NCBI GenBank assembly: GCA_016806645.1
Contig: JACSYO010002128.1
Coordinates: 1,984,434-2,048,433 of the forward strand
Direction: 5' to 3'
DNA length: 64,000 bases
Source: Ophiodon elongatus
Taxonomy: Eukaryota > Chordata > Actinopteri > Perciformes > Hexagrammidae
The notes beneath the pieces are model-generated. The model did no database searches, was not told the origin of the DNA, and was given only the letters and a program-made list of their open reading frames with translations. Every line of letters starts with the position of its first letter. Position 1 is the stretch's first letter. Below, piece by piece: positions 1 to 10,867 of the stretch. Position numbers and translations under genes: made by a program.

Positions 1-29
1 GTGTGAGTGTGTGTGTGTGTGTGTGTGTG
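1..29. repeat. (GT)n microsatellite, cut by window edge
   Basis: The window opens inside a GT dinucleotide array with one GA interruption. The left end of the array lies outside the window, so its full length is unknown. Confidence 0.9.
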
Positions 30-1150
30 CTGCCACACGCCTCTGGTCAATTCATGTGCACTTTGACAGGGGAAAGTGTCTTATGAACTACACACCTCAC
101 TGTAGGTTGTATTAGAATTTATTGACATGTACCTATCTGCAGCATAATGAGCTCAGTTCATATGCGTGCATGTTCATTATTAACCTTTCGTTTACAATGT
201 ATCATCGAGGCAATTTATCACTGTATGATCGCCTTATTAATCATACGATACGAGACATCAGGACACATTTTTTGCTGACTTGAATTGCGCTGTGTCGCTC
301 CAATTTTGCAGCTCTATAGGAACATGCAGTACAATACTAATAGAGGCTGCTGTGCCTGGGTTAAACCCACGCTCAGCCATATAAGCACCGTGAAGTCAAT
401 TAATTTCTAGCTGCTTAATGACTTGGAACCTCGGTGGTGCAGACACCCCGCCCCTCGCCCACATCTCCAGATTGATTGAGTGGATTTCTTGGACATGGTG
501 CAGAATCCACAGATACGCAGTGAGGGATGATCACATTCAATTTTCCTATTACTGCAAGTTAAAATGCCATCAGGATCCTGTACCTGCACTTTAAAAAAAA
601 ACATTGTCAGAATTAATATATTTATGTCAAAAAGCTGAATTTCAAACAGATCTTTTTGCTGTGGAGAGAGCCAACCATATAGTGCATGTGACAGAACTAG
701 CTTTAGGATGTGTTTGCCATAACCTATAATGCACATGACATGCACGTATAATGTGAAGGTCACAGTGTACTCTGTGTACATGTGACATGTGTGCACAGAC
801 TGGACTTTGTTTTACCCTGGGATATCATCATTCTAACTTCACGATGCAAGGAGGCGAATAATTACGTCACTCAGAAAACCATCAGTCCTCCACGCTTGGG
901 TCACTTCCTTGTCCTCCCTCTTCTCCTTCTCTCCCTGTTCTTCTGCCCTTCACCACATACATGTCTCCTTGACGTGGGGTGGAAAACTGCCCCTCCACAA
1001 ACTGTCCGCTTGTTTATTCCCTGTGATTCCTGAGACTAGCAAAAATGCACTGATCACTATCCCTACTGTTCAAGGCTACCTGAAGGTTCTTGTCCTCTCA
1101 GTCTCTCCTGGGCAGAGGAGGATGGAGGGAGGGGAAAGATAGAAGGAGAG
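30..1150. other. Gene-free stretch, nothing recognised
   Basis: Mixed-composition DNA without a convincing exon. Open frames of 77-129 codons occur on both strands but are broken, overlap one another and show no domain that I recognise. Confidence 0.55.
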
Positions 1151-1162
1151 ATTGAAAAAGAT

Positions 1163-1230
1163 GGGTGGGGGGGGGTGGGAGGGGGGGCGGTGAGGGAAGG
1201 GGGGGGGGAGAGAGAGAGAGAGAGAGAGAA
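1163..1230 (+). repeat. G-rich tract followed by (GA)n
   Basis: Runs of 3 to 10 G separated by single T, A or C extend to about 1209 and pass directly into an uninterrupted GA array. The plus strand is purine-only over long stretches, so the tract could form a G-quadruplex (first part) or a triplex/H-DNA structure (second part). The DNA just downstream stays purine-rich (GAGG, GGTGG). Confidence 0.85.
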
Positions 1231-1478
1231 AGATAGAGGGAAAGAGAGATATGGGAGATGTGGGGAGGCAGGTTGTAAGTGAATGAAAGTGTGTGGGTGA
1301 GGGAAGGTGGGGTGGGCAAGCCGTGAAATTGCTCCAACAGTGGCGACATCGCTGTGCGCACTGCTTCAACCAAGGCCTCAGCCAGTCTCCTGCAATAGGA
1401 CCCCAACTCCCCCCACACCACAACTCCTCAGCTCCCATACCCCAGACCCCCTCCTGTCTGTCTTTTTTTTTTTTTCAG

Positions 1479-1640
1479 GTCTGTTGCACACGGGGCGGAA
1501 AAGATCGTATTTATCACCTGTCAGCATTTGGCAGCCCTGAGTTACGCGACGCAGGACAGCATAAAATTATCATACACAGGCATGAAATTACAAAACCGCC
1601 CGGGGACCCCACAACAAAATTATTTCATTTTTTTCCCCAA
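1479..1640. promoter_or_regulatory. Candidate conserved non-coding element
   Basis: A block of complex sequence with several CpGs lies between a T14 tract and another T/A-rich run. It contains TTTATCACCTGTCA (an E-box CACCTG with a GATA-like TTATCA) and CATAAAATTATCATAC. A polypyrimidine run ending in CAG at 1476-1478 resembles a splice acceptor, but no coding frame after it is convincing. The conserved-element call rests on composition only. Confidence 0.25.
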
Positions 1641-1644
1641 AAAA

Positions 1645-2172
1645 GGATGGAGGGTGTTTGGTTGTGAGGTGAGGGGGTGACAGGTGAGAAGTGGGGGTGA
1701 CAGACGGGAGGTGCAGCAGAGAGATGCAGGAAGCGGTGTGATAGAGAGAAAACTCCAAGAGGACATGTTGGGAAACTGTCCTTCCAACTCAATGTGTGAT
1801 AAAATAAAGGCTGGCTCAGGCTCAGTGGCAGTGACGCCGCCACCTTTGGTCAAAACAAACTTCTGTAGGGGGTCAAATATCTATCTGCAGCTTACTTTGG
1901 TTATATATAAACAGTCTTTTACCACGTTTTTACATAACTGCATGTCCACATCGATTGAAAGAATCATTTAAAATTAAATCATAAAAGTCATATAGCTTTA
2001 GACCTCTAAATGTTTTGTGTAATGAAGAGGATGTCTTTAATTGCAAATGCACGCTGTTGAGTTGAAACTGATGAGTATGTCTTTCTGTTTTACCTTTTAC
2101 AAGGGCAATTAAAGTGACCTTTTTCACCTGCCTTTTGGAAGTCTGCTTCCTTGGCAACCTTAGTCCGCCTAT
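1645..2172. other. Gene-free stretch, nothing recognised
   Basis: No exon, RNA gene or repeat recognised. The sequence is AT-rich up to the GT array that follows. Confidence 0.55.
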
Positions 2173-2302
<130 letters not shown>

Positions 2303-2940
2303 GGACAGGATGGCATTGACGGACGGAGAGGTGGCTTTACATAGGTCCTCCATAATACTGTGGGTATACTAAATGCTTCATTAACGCCACACACAGGAAA
2401 TGGAGGGTCAATATTTATAGACCTTGTGCAGAGCACTATGTAGATACGGGATCTATTGGCTTGCATTCTAGGGAGGGGAATCAAATTAAGTCAACGAGGG
2501 ACTGGAGTTTTTCTCTCGGTCTCTCTTCCTCTATGAGACGGTCAATTTCCCAACGATTGCCAGTGGTGGCTGGCCGCCACAGGCTTGACCCCAAATGTGT
2601 GGAGGGGAGGGAGAGCTGCACTGTTGAGGAAGTCAGTGAAGGTGGCACTGGAGATAACTCTTTAAGGTATTGTAAGGTCTTTTCCAGAGAGACATACTGT
2701 GGTAAACAAATGAGAGTTACCTTCATTTTGTCATCTCTCTAATACTCTTATACTTTCTTTACTTTGCAGCATTAGCGTATTTTAAACCATCCCCACATTT
2801 GGCCAAAACTTTAATGATGTGAAAATGTTTAACATTGCATTTAACAGAACAAAAAAGAAAAATAACTCTTGGACTTTTACTCTTCAGGGTGAAAAATGTG
2901 TAAGGTAAATTTGGTAGAAGAAGTAGAGAAGATGATACTC
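2303..2940. other. Gene-free stretch, nothing recognised
   Basis: Open frames of 81-95 codons exist on both strands around 2461-2742 but have no recognisable domain, and their two strands mirror each other. Confidence 0.5.
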
Positions 2941-2957
2941 TATGGTACATTAGCACA

Positions 2958-3050
2958 AAGAGAGGGAGAAGGAAAAAGAGAAGGGAAGAGAGAGAGAGAG
3001 CGCTAGAGAGTGTGTGTTTGAGAGAGAGAGAGAAAAAGGAGGGAAGATAT
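2958..3050 (+). repeat. GA-rich low-complexity tract
   Basis: Imperfect (GA)n with AGGGAGAAGG variants and a short GTGTGTTT interruption in the middle. Confidence 0.8.
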
Positions 3051-3082
3051 TGCCATAATTCCTGTGTGTCGGCATGGCTGTT

Positions 3083-3172
3083 AGGAGCTCAGGTGGTTGA
3101 GCGTTTGCCCCGGCCAGGCCTCATCAACGTGAAGGGCGATCTCATCCTTTCTGCATCTCTCCTCTCCTCGGC
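3083..3172 (+). repeat. Possible decayed tRNA-derived SINE head
   Basis: GAGCTCAGGTGGTTGAGCG at 3085-3103 resembles the A box of a tRNA promoter (TRGCNNAGYNGG). About 30 bases later GGGCGATCTCATCC sits where a B box (GGTTCRANNCC) would be but matches it poorly. The following TTTCTGCATCTCTCCTCTCC recalls the segment after the tRNA part in common teleost SINEs. No cloverleaf can be folded with confidence, so this is not called as a tRNA gene. Confidence 0.25.
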
Positions 3173-3238
3173 TTGATTAATTGGGTTCCAAATACGCCAG
3201 CGGAATACGTAATGCGCCCCTCACAACAGCGCCCCCTC
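3165..3238. promoter_or_regulatory. Short candidate regulatory segment
   Basis: A compact segment with TTGATTAATTGGG (homeodomain-like), several CpGs (TACGCCAGCGG, TACGTAATGCG) and CAGCGCCCCCT at 3227-3237. The last is the reverse complement of the AGGGGGCGCTG core seen in CTCF sites, although the upstream half of the CTCF motif does not match. Confidence 0.25.
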
Positions 3239-3420
3239 CCCACCTTAACACCCCCCTCCCTCTTCCACCACAGACACCCTTCCTCCCCTCCACCTGCCTC
3301 CCAACCTCATTGCTCTCCTGTTCCTCTTCCCACCCCCCTCCTTCTCTCTGTCTCACCTCCGTCTCCCTCCCTCTCCTCATCCCAGACCCTCTCTCATTCT
3401 CATTCCTCTCTCCATCTCTG
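3239..3420 (+). repeat. Pyrimidine-rich (C/T) low-complexity tract
   Basis: About 180 bases dominated by CCTCCC and TCTC words on the plus strand. Open frames here are artefacts of low base diversity. Confidence 0.75.
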
Positions 3421-3519
3421 TGTGTGCTGGCAATCTCCAAAAGACATTAGCATACACTTGGTATTCTGGGAAGGCTCGGGGGTGGGGGGAGGAGGGGTTG
3501 GGAATGAAGAAATATGAAA

Positions 3520-3665
3520 AACAATTTAACAATAATAATGACGCTGATGATAAAATTAATTATGCCCAGGGATGGCGGATGAGAAAAAAGGGAAGGAGGC
3601 CTCAGCAGCAGTCGCTCACCTAATTTGATTCCCAGACACTGGCGGATATCAGGTGCCATTTGACA
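3520..3665. promoter_or_regulatory. Candidate conserved non-coding element
   Basis: Contains AATAATAATGACGCTGATG, AAAATTAATTATGCCC (a TAATTA core) and CTGGCGGATATCAGG, with no simple repeat inside. The cue is the contrast with the low-complexity DNA on both sides. Confidence 0.25.
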
Positions 3666-3705
3666 AGTAGACACAATGACTGTGTACTGCAAAAGCTCTA
3701 CATTG

Positions 3706-3751
<46 letters not shown>

Positions 3752-3763
3752 GCGTGTGTGTGT
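3706..3763 (+). repeat. (GT)n microsatellite with GCGT variants
   Basis: About 58 bases of GT repeat; two CG steps near 3747-3753 keep the purine-pyrimidine alternation. Confidence 0.95.
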
Positions 3764-4475
3764 AAGTGAATTGCATGTGGAAGCGCCTGCATGTTATCCT
3801 CAGCAAAAGGTGCTGTTATAAGCCCCACAGACAACACACGGGGTGGTTCTTTTCTTTTTCACAGTATGTGTTCATAGTGACACTGTGTATGAAGGCACAC
3901 CCTGCAGACAACACAGCAAATGTACATGTGTGCATACATATGCCAGCCCACCCACATCTCTGCCTGCACACTCCTGCTTAAGAAAGGCTGAGAAAAACCG
4001 AAAATACATTCTGCTTTTCAACTGCATACCACATCAGTAGCCTGTACCGGTGCACAACTCTGCAAACATGTTGACGCAAGTGATGTTGCCTCCATCTACC
4101 AAATGTAGATTTTCCACAACATGTTTTTATTTCCTTAGTCTTATGAAACATGCAGCCTCTCCCCAGGGACTGTGATTGACACATGCAAGCTTTAGGGATA
4201 GGAGTCAAGCATGACTGGCTCTCTTGGGGGGGTTAACACTTTTAGAGTATTTTTCTCCATAACTACTGCTGTAGTGATGTCTTCTGTAGCAAAGCTGTCC
4301 CGCGCTGCTATAGTAACTCATCTCATTAGGATAAACGGTGAGATCATCCTGGGTGCGGTCTGTTTCAATCTCCCTGCATCTCATGTTGCATTATCACGCC
4401 TGTCATCACGCATGTGCCACGCTGTGTCCCCTTTGTGTTATTTACACTGCGGCTTAGCACTTGCAGTTTTTCCTT
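3764..4475. other. Gene-free stretch, nothing recognised
   Basis: No coding frame, RNA gene or repeat family recognised. TGATTGACAC at 4173-4182 is one base away from a PBX-PREP/MEIS site. Confidence 0.5.
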
Positions 4476-4479
4476 TTGT

Positions 4480-5230
4480 AATTCCAAAACTGCACAGTCT
4501 AGGAGCAGAGTAATAAAAAACATCCTTATCTTCCTTATCCAGAAAATCTTTAAGGTTTAGGCTCTCTGTGGGTATCTTCACGTCCGTGTGTGAGAGGAGA
4601 AAGATGAGAGTGGGAGGAGAGGGAGAGGGGGCTTGATAGAAGAGAAAGGGGGCAGAGACCGGTGGCTGCACTGATTTAATTTGCGGAGGTTTGCACGACG
4701 GCGAGGCATTCCTTTTAACGATCACTAAATTGTTTTCTGACAGAACCCCACCATGCAATTTCTCCCCCCGACATTTGATTTACATATGATCTTTAAACAC
4801 CACCGAGGCCGCGCTAGCTATTTGGTTATCATTCAAATCACTCTCCTCCGTGTCACACTCCAGGATAGGTCACTCTCCTCATGCCGGCTCCTGAGACGAG
4901 ACGGCTGAGACGGAGGCGAGAGGGAAAAAGAGGAATGTATAACTAATGAAATAAATTGATTAAGGGGCAAAATCAATTGGTTTGCAGACCGCAATGAAGA
5001 TCTAGTGCTTAATTTAGCATGGACCCTGCAAGCCTGGGCATTAGCAGCAGAAAGGGAACTGAATCTAATTGGTGCTAAATGAAGTAGTGTACAGTAATGG
5101 GCACAGGGACATTGAGAGAGGTTCCCGTCTTTTCCCTTTCCGAGCTCCCATCACCACCCTCTTTGAATGCAATCAAAGCACACCTCAACTTTGATTCTCC
5201 CTAATGCATTTAATAAGGCTAGTTTATTGG
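4480..5230. promoter_or_regulatory. Candidate CNE block with TCF/LEF-like motifs
   Basis: A run of about 750 bases of complex AT-rich sequence with only a short GA-rich gap (4590-4640). Homeodomain-type cores are frequent: GATTTAATTTG, AACTAATGAA, AAATTGATTAAG, AATCAATTGG, TCTAATTGG. CTTTGA at 5161-5166 and ATCAAAG at 5172-5178 form an inverted pair around six bases, and another CTTTGAT follows at 5189-5195; these match the TCF/LEF consensus. There is no usable open frame. The look is typical of developmental enhancers, but conservation is not shown by this sequence. Confidence 0.4.
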
Positions 5231-5620
5231 AATGAAGGTAAAAGACAGAGAGAGAGAGAGAACATTTGCATGTCTTTGAAGAATAAAAGAAGAGCACTCT
5301 TTAACCTGAGAAGTAAAAAGTCACAGACATTTGAGCATGCTGATGGAGAGTAATGATTGCAGTTTTTTTTCTTCTTTTGGTGAATGTATGAAATATCTTG
5401 ACGGAGGTGGATGAATTAATTCTTAATGTATTTCTGAGGTCTGCGCAACCCGAACCCTTGATTTAATTTCCTTACACAGAATACACACTCATGCAACATG
5501 CTTCTGTCTATCCAGTGTGCTTGACAGGTGTGCAACAGTTTTTTATATTGTGTTGCTTTACAAAAGATCCATTTATACTGTCGTTTTGTCTGTATGTATG
5601 ATGAAGCTGCAGAAAGGTTA
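5231..5620. other. Gene-free stretch, nothing recognised
   Basis: A short (GA)n at 5249-5262 and a T8 run at 5364; otherwise AT-rich unique-looking sequence. Confidence 0.5.
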
Positions 5621-5624
5621 AGTT

Positions 5625-5860
5625 AAGTTTAAGCCAATTAGAATCCCACTGAGGACGACGGGGTCCCGCTGCACATTGGCACAATTAAGGCTGATCTTTA
5701 AGATGAGACACACTGCCAGACAAACCTCTCCCCGTCAAAATGGAGTAGCTGCAAAGCACAGTGACAAAATGACATTATCTGTCTGCTTGTTCTACATCCC
5801 AACTAATGTAAAGTGAGGTTCTGACATTAAGAGGAGTCATTTTGAATGTGCGGCTGCATC
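5625..5860. promoter_or_regulatory. Candidate conserved non-coding element
   Basis: Contains AAGCCAATTAGAATCCC, GGCACAATTAAGGCTGATC and TGACATTATCTGTC without simple repeats and with a few CpGs. It may be one regulatory block with 4480-5230. Confidence 0.3.
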
Positions 5861-5864
5861 TTCC

Positions 5865-7255
5865 AGAGAGGCCTGTTTCATGTTGACTTTTCCCATTTAT
5901 TCTAAATGTTAGCACTAAAAGGACAAAAGTGCAAATATACAAATTGGATATGATACTTCTTCAGCATTCTAAAATGAAACTGGCAAATTTGTGACCAAGT
6001 GCTGGGTTGGGGTTGCATCAATAAAATTCATAGGTGGTGAAGAAATGGACATTGATTTTTTTCCCCCTCTTTCTCTGTCTTTTATGAATGTGTTCCACCT
6101 TTCCTTACCTTTTCCTGGATTGCTTTTTACAAGACAGGTTTTAGTGAGTCGCCATAAAAGCAATGAGGAGCTACTTAAGTGCACAACAGGGACAGACCCC
6201 TGTAAAGATAATCAACAACCTTTGCGTCCTTCAGAGGGGAGAGTGTGGGAGGATATAGGGATGTGAAAGATAGTAAATAAAAATGAAAGTAATTGTGAAA
6301 AAGCAGTTTTCTAAATCCTGCTTTTTAGTACCTCAGTCATGTTAAACAGCTGGAGCAATGGGGAGAGTTTCCGCAAGGTTTTATTCACATATAGAGGCAA
6401 TAAACCACCTGGATGTTATCTAAAGCAGACCACATGCAGCCTGATTAAAACTGGTGGAGTTTGTTTCCATCTTTTTTGATTACAAATGCCGCTGTAACTT
6501 GTGAATTGCTTTCCTTTATAGCTGGGCAGTCTTTTCTAGTTGCTGTTTCCAGAAATTACTTTTCTATCCAGATGTCTGTAGAGAAAGCAAATATTTATAT
6601 AAATAGTCTTGCACATGGTTCTGCTCTCGATCATCAGTCATATATTTAAATTTACTTTTAATTAGGTTAATGTTCGGAAGAAATGTCTCTGCTTTAGATA
6701 GTGTGCGGCTTGTTCATTGGCGCGTATGAATGAATGCTGAAAGAGACCAGAGATCTGACTCAAGATGTATTCTAACTAATATGCTTTCAGTTACTCTCTG
6801 CATCAATATTAACAGTAACCAAGAATGAAGGGTATTGGCCATGCATTCATGCCTGTGCACAGTAATTGTGATTCTGATAAATTATGGATTGGAGTGCACT
6901 GTCTGTCATATAAGGGATTTGTACATCTGATTGTAAGTGTCTTTAAACATATATATATATTTATGGAAATAAAATAGTGAATGATGTGTAGGAATATGTC
7001 AAGCTATTGAGAAGATAGAGAGAGAAAGAGAGGGAGAGAGAATGATGCTATGGCAAGTGGCTCAGAGTAGGAGAGTTATCAAAGTGGCTCTATGCATGTG
7101 AATGAGTCTATTGATCGCTGGGTGGATCGATGCTGTATTTATAACACAGGGGAAGGCTGAATCAATGCATACTTAATGTGTAAAGAGGCGGGGATGCTGG
7201 GGCAGGGGTGCAGGGCAAGGGCAGGAGGTGGGAGGAGACGAGGGGATGTGAGGAT
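5865..7255. other. Gene-free stretch with small simple repeats
   Basis: Mostly AT-rich DNA. It holds a short (AT)n near 6949-6962, a GA-rich patch at 7015-7042 and a G-rich patch at 7190-7260. No exon recognised. Confidence 0.5.
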
Positions 7256-7259
7256 GGAG

Positions 7260-7470
7260 AGGTGGAGGCTTGTTAAATAACTGGCGTTTACATTTTCTGT
7301 TTACTCAGCACTGGCAAGGCTGTGTGTTTGGAATGTTTTAGTGCGGGAGGTTAGGCGTCCCTCACATCAGAGCCTGTTATTCTGATGAGCTGTCAATCAA
7401 AACTCCATCCACGGTGATCCATGTGTGTGCCCTCTAAGCGACAGTTTATCTAAAGTCTAAACCTTTACAG
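7260..7470. promoter_or_regulatory. Candidate enhancer with PBX-PREP/MEIS composite site
   Basis: CTGTCAATCA at 7390-7399 is the exact reverse complement of TGATTGACAG, the known composite site for PBX with PREP/MEIS homeodomain partners. It sits in complex sequence (GGCGTTTACATTTTCTG, GTGCGGGAGGTTAGGCG) with no repeats. The motif match is direct; enhancer activity is inferred. Confidence 0.35.
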
Positions 7471-7474
7471 CAGT

Positions 7475-8226
7475 GTATGATGTGGACTGAAAAATGTCTC
7501 AGAAATAAAAAAAAAAAGCCTTTTTCCTTACTCCCTTAGACAAAGTCGCACACTTGCACTCACACAGAAGATGCAATAGCAGACCATGGTGAAGGCTCTC
7601 AAGAAAGGCCTCCAGACTCCCCTCTCCACATGCTGCTACCATACAAAACAATTAGCATTTTAATTGTTTTGAGTTTTCTCTTCTGCTGCATGGGTGTATG
7701 CCTGTAAGGTTGCATAATTACAATACTATCTTCTGGTTTGGAAAACATTTCCTTTAAATAAATTATTAAGTTTCTTTGTAATCAATTTGAATTATCTGAT
7801 TGTACAGTTTCAACTCTGAAGAACTAACTCTGCAATGTAAATGAGTAGTGTAATCTGGAAAATAAAACTACACTTACAGCGCATGGTTTTGGATAAACAC
7901 ACACAAACACAGTAACAAACTAATTCCACAGTCAACTTTAGTTCTTATCTGTGTCTGATAAGACAGGAAGTGACGAATGCTTTCACTTCCCCACAGACAC
8001 ATCGCATGTTGACGGCCGGAGTGGAGCTCAAGCATCATGTCGAGACGAGGTTCTTCAGTTCAAAGTGCTCCCAGAGAACACATAACATTTTACTGCGTTC
8101 TCCTGGCTGGGAAATTTTTAGTGAGAATACTCCTGTGGGTCTGATTTGGTTTTTGACTTTTATAGTATCCTACTGAAGACTGGAGGAGAGGACTCACTCA
8201 CTGCCATCGTAAACACACATGCAGGT

Positions 8227-8228
<2 letters not shown>
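7475..8228. other. Gene-free stretch, nothing recognised
   Basis: AT-rich with an A12 run near 7508. No coding frame or repeat family recognised. Confidence 0.5.

Positions 8229-8304
<76 letters not shown>
8229..8304 (+). repeat. (CA)n microsatellite, 76 bp
   Basis: Uninterrupted AC repeat. Confidence 0.95.
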
Positions 8305-8307
<3 letters not shown>

Positions 8308-9095
8308 AACATACACATACAAGCTTATATTTATGGTAGGAAAGGAGTATTATGGACTGTTTCCTATACCTTCGTCTGAAATGTCAGTAAGTAGAAGGAT
8401 ACCACAAGTGGTAAAGACTGTTCCCTACAGTGGCCATGACCTGAGGCTCCAAAGTCATTAAACCAGCTATGCGTCCTGGCTAATTAAAGGTTAAGTCAAT
8501 ACAACAGAGAGGCCTTGAAGCTAGCAAACAACAAATAAGAGCTAGAAGAGGCACCAAATGTGACAAACATAAACATCTAGATCAGATACAGCTACAGTAT
8601 TTGGTGTCATTCCCCACCATAAAGCAATTTGACTGTAGCCTTGACCAATACCACAGTGTCCATCCAACACACCCAGTGTTGTTGAGGATTGCATTAAGTG
8701 TGTTTTTGTTTGACCTGGCAACAGAGAGCCACCTTGAGAAGTTGTTGTTAAAAGGCTCTGGCCGAGGTGAGCAGTCTAGTCATCCAGCAGGTGCTCGGCA
8801 GGAGGACCATTTCCCAGAGATTTATGTCCCTGAAAAGCTTACAGGGAGGTTCATGGAAAGCTCACAGAGGTCAGGGAGCTGATTCAATTTCAGCTCTGTG
8901 TTAATTTTTACCCGATAAAATTCTGCAAGACAAAGAGTAGTAGAATCTTTATGGATTCAAGTTTAAAGTTCTTAGAGCGGTATGCAGTTTTGGATTACGG
9001 ACACAGCACACTTATGTTTAGCAAATGAGGCAAATAGGACGAGAGACACAAACAATCTAACTTTCTCTGAATGGTATTCACAGTCGTTCAGGATG
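8305..9095. other. Gene-free stretch, nothing recognised
   Basis: An open frame of 93 codons around 8601-8882 has no domain that I recognise and no splice context. A small inverted repeat (TCCCTG ... CAGGGA) lies near 8828-8848. Confidence 0.45.
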
Positions 9096-9861
9096 AAAGG
9101 AATAGTTTGACACTGGGAAATATGCCTTTTTTTGTACTGGCCATGACCGGTGACCAGCACATTTACACACATGTGCTACATGATAGTTTAACGTTTGCAC
9201 ACAGCTGCACAGACAGTAACGTCACAGCCAACAGACAACATATCTCCGAAGGTCTTCAGTATGAGTGAAGAAGACATAAAGCTCGCAATTTGTCACAAGT
9301 GCAAAATGAATAAGCAATGGAGGAACAATCTTAAAACATTTGGAACAACTAACTTCAGAAACATATTACATTGTAATTCATACCTATGCATGCTGCTCAG
9401 AGTAATTGCAGTGACAAATTCATCTGCCAACAGCACGGAGCTAACAGCTAATATTAACAGAGGTTGCATTGACTTGCATTATGATGCGTTCAAGCTCTAA
9501 GTAAATTACAACGCGATCATGTGTTCAAATGTAATCTTATAAAATTTAGATTTTGGCGAGAAACTCAAATAAATACAGTCGCTTGAAGGAAATGTTTTCT
9601 CGGCAATATAAAATAGATCTGACATGGTATTGTGACCTGTTTAATTTAATAATTACCACTAACTCTAAGCAGCTTAGCATATAAAACTAAAACTACTAAT
9701 GCCAATCTTTTTTTTCAAAGCAAATATATAAAAAATACAATCATTCATTTCCTAATCATTTGAATTGTGTGTGTTGTATGAAACTAACCACTATAGCTTT
9801 GCATAAAGTCTTAGAAAATTGCTAGCTTGACCAAATGTAACAACATCTGAACTATTCCTTT
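9096..9861. mobile_element. Non-autonomous DNA transposon with terminal inverted repeats
   Basis: AAAGGAATAGTT at 9096-9107 and its exact reverse complement AACTATTCCTTT at 9850-9861 bound a 766-bp unit. The left end (AAAGGAATAGTTTGA ... GGGAAATATGC) matches the end of a dispersed teleost DNA transposon that I recognise by sight. An ATG-started frame at 9261-9500 carries a CxxC pair (CHKC) and a later His-Cys, faintly like a BED zinc finger of hAT-type transposases. No intact transposase is present and I could not find a clear target-site duplication. The superfamily is therefore uncertain. Confidence 0.65.
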
Positions 9862-9865
9862 AAGT

Positions 9866-10799
9866 TTTGTGTTTTAATCTCTATTTAATTTGGGTAAATA
9901 GGTCACAGCGACAGTTTGTTACAGTTTGGGACACTCTTCTCTGTTGCAGACCCACTTTTCATTTAATTTTTCAGAAACATCTTACATACAGTATAGTATA
10001 AAAGTACAGGAGCATAGTCATAGAAGTTTTAGAAGAGGAGGAAGTGTAACTATAGCATAAATATGTTTCCAACAATGAGCAGTGCTGCTGCCTGTATCCT
10101 TGACTTCGAGACTCAGCTCTGGACGTAAGTCTTATATAGCTCTCCCCCCATTTGAAACTCACATCTAAAAAGCAAACATTTCTCTCTCTCTGTTCATGCG
10201 CACCATCCGGGTCCCTGGTCTCCTGCACGTGTTGGCTCTGCTCCAACCCCAGCATCTGCTTTCTGCGTCCTGAGTCCCATCCAGCACAAGGAATCCCTCC
10301 TCTGGATGGAATGTTTCTGCTCACAGGAAAATAGATCCCTGCAAACTCTTAACTGGTATTCAGACTGTGTATATTGTAAGCCGTTCATAATGATAAGACC
10401 TTTCACAACAAGGAGGGCTTCCGCACACTCAGCTGAACATGAATTGGCAGGTTCAATAGGCCATTAGTGCAATGCGGGGACAGCACAAAACATGACATAA
10501 AAAGTCATAACAACTCAATAATACTCCCTGTAATCAGGATACAGTACAAGCAGTTGATGCCGACTTAAAGTAGCTGTGAGGCCTAGTAAATCACAGTATA
10601 ACACGTCATGTCCAACATTACATACACTCAATATAAATTTACATCCGCATGCTAGGTATCGATACTGTATCCATGTAGTTACAGTATGTCATGCTACTTC
10701 TCACAATGCGCCTTTGAATGTCAAGCAGAGGTAAACTCAAATCAGCATGGACAGTAAAGCGCACATCTATCCACCCACCTGCAGTGCACGTGTAAATTG

Positions 10800-10803
<4 letters not shown>
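9866..10803. other. Gene-free stretch, nothing recognised
   Basis: Mixed sequence; overlapping frames of 60-117 codons on both strands around 9971-10406 have no recognisable domains. Confidence 0.5.

Positions 10804-10864
<61 letters not shown>
10804..10864 (+). repeat. (CA)n microsatellite, 61 bp
   Basis: Uninterrupted AC repeat. Confidence 0.95.

Positions 10865-10867
<3 letters not shown>

Noticed and set aside
3083..3172. Functional tRNA gene
   Set aside because: Only the A-box-like half matches; the B box is poor and no cloverleaf with paired acceptor stem is visible.
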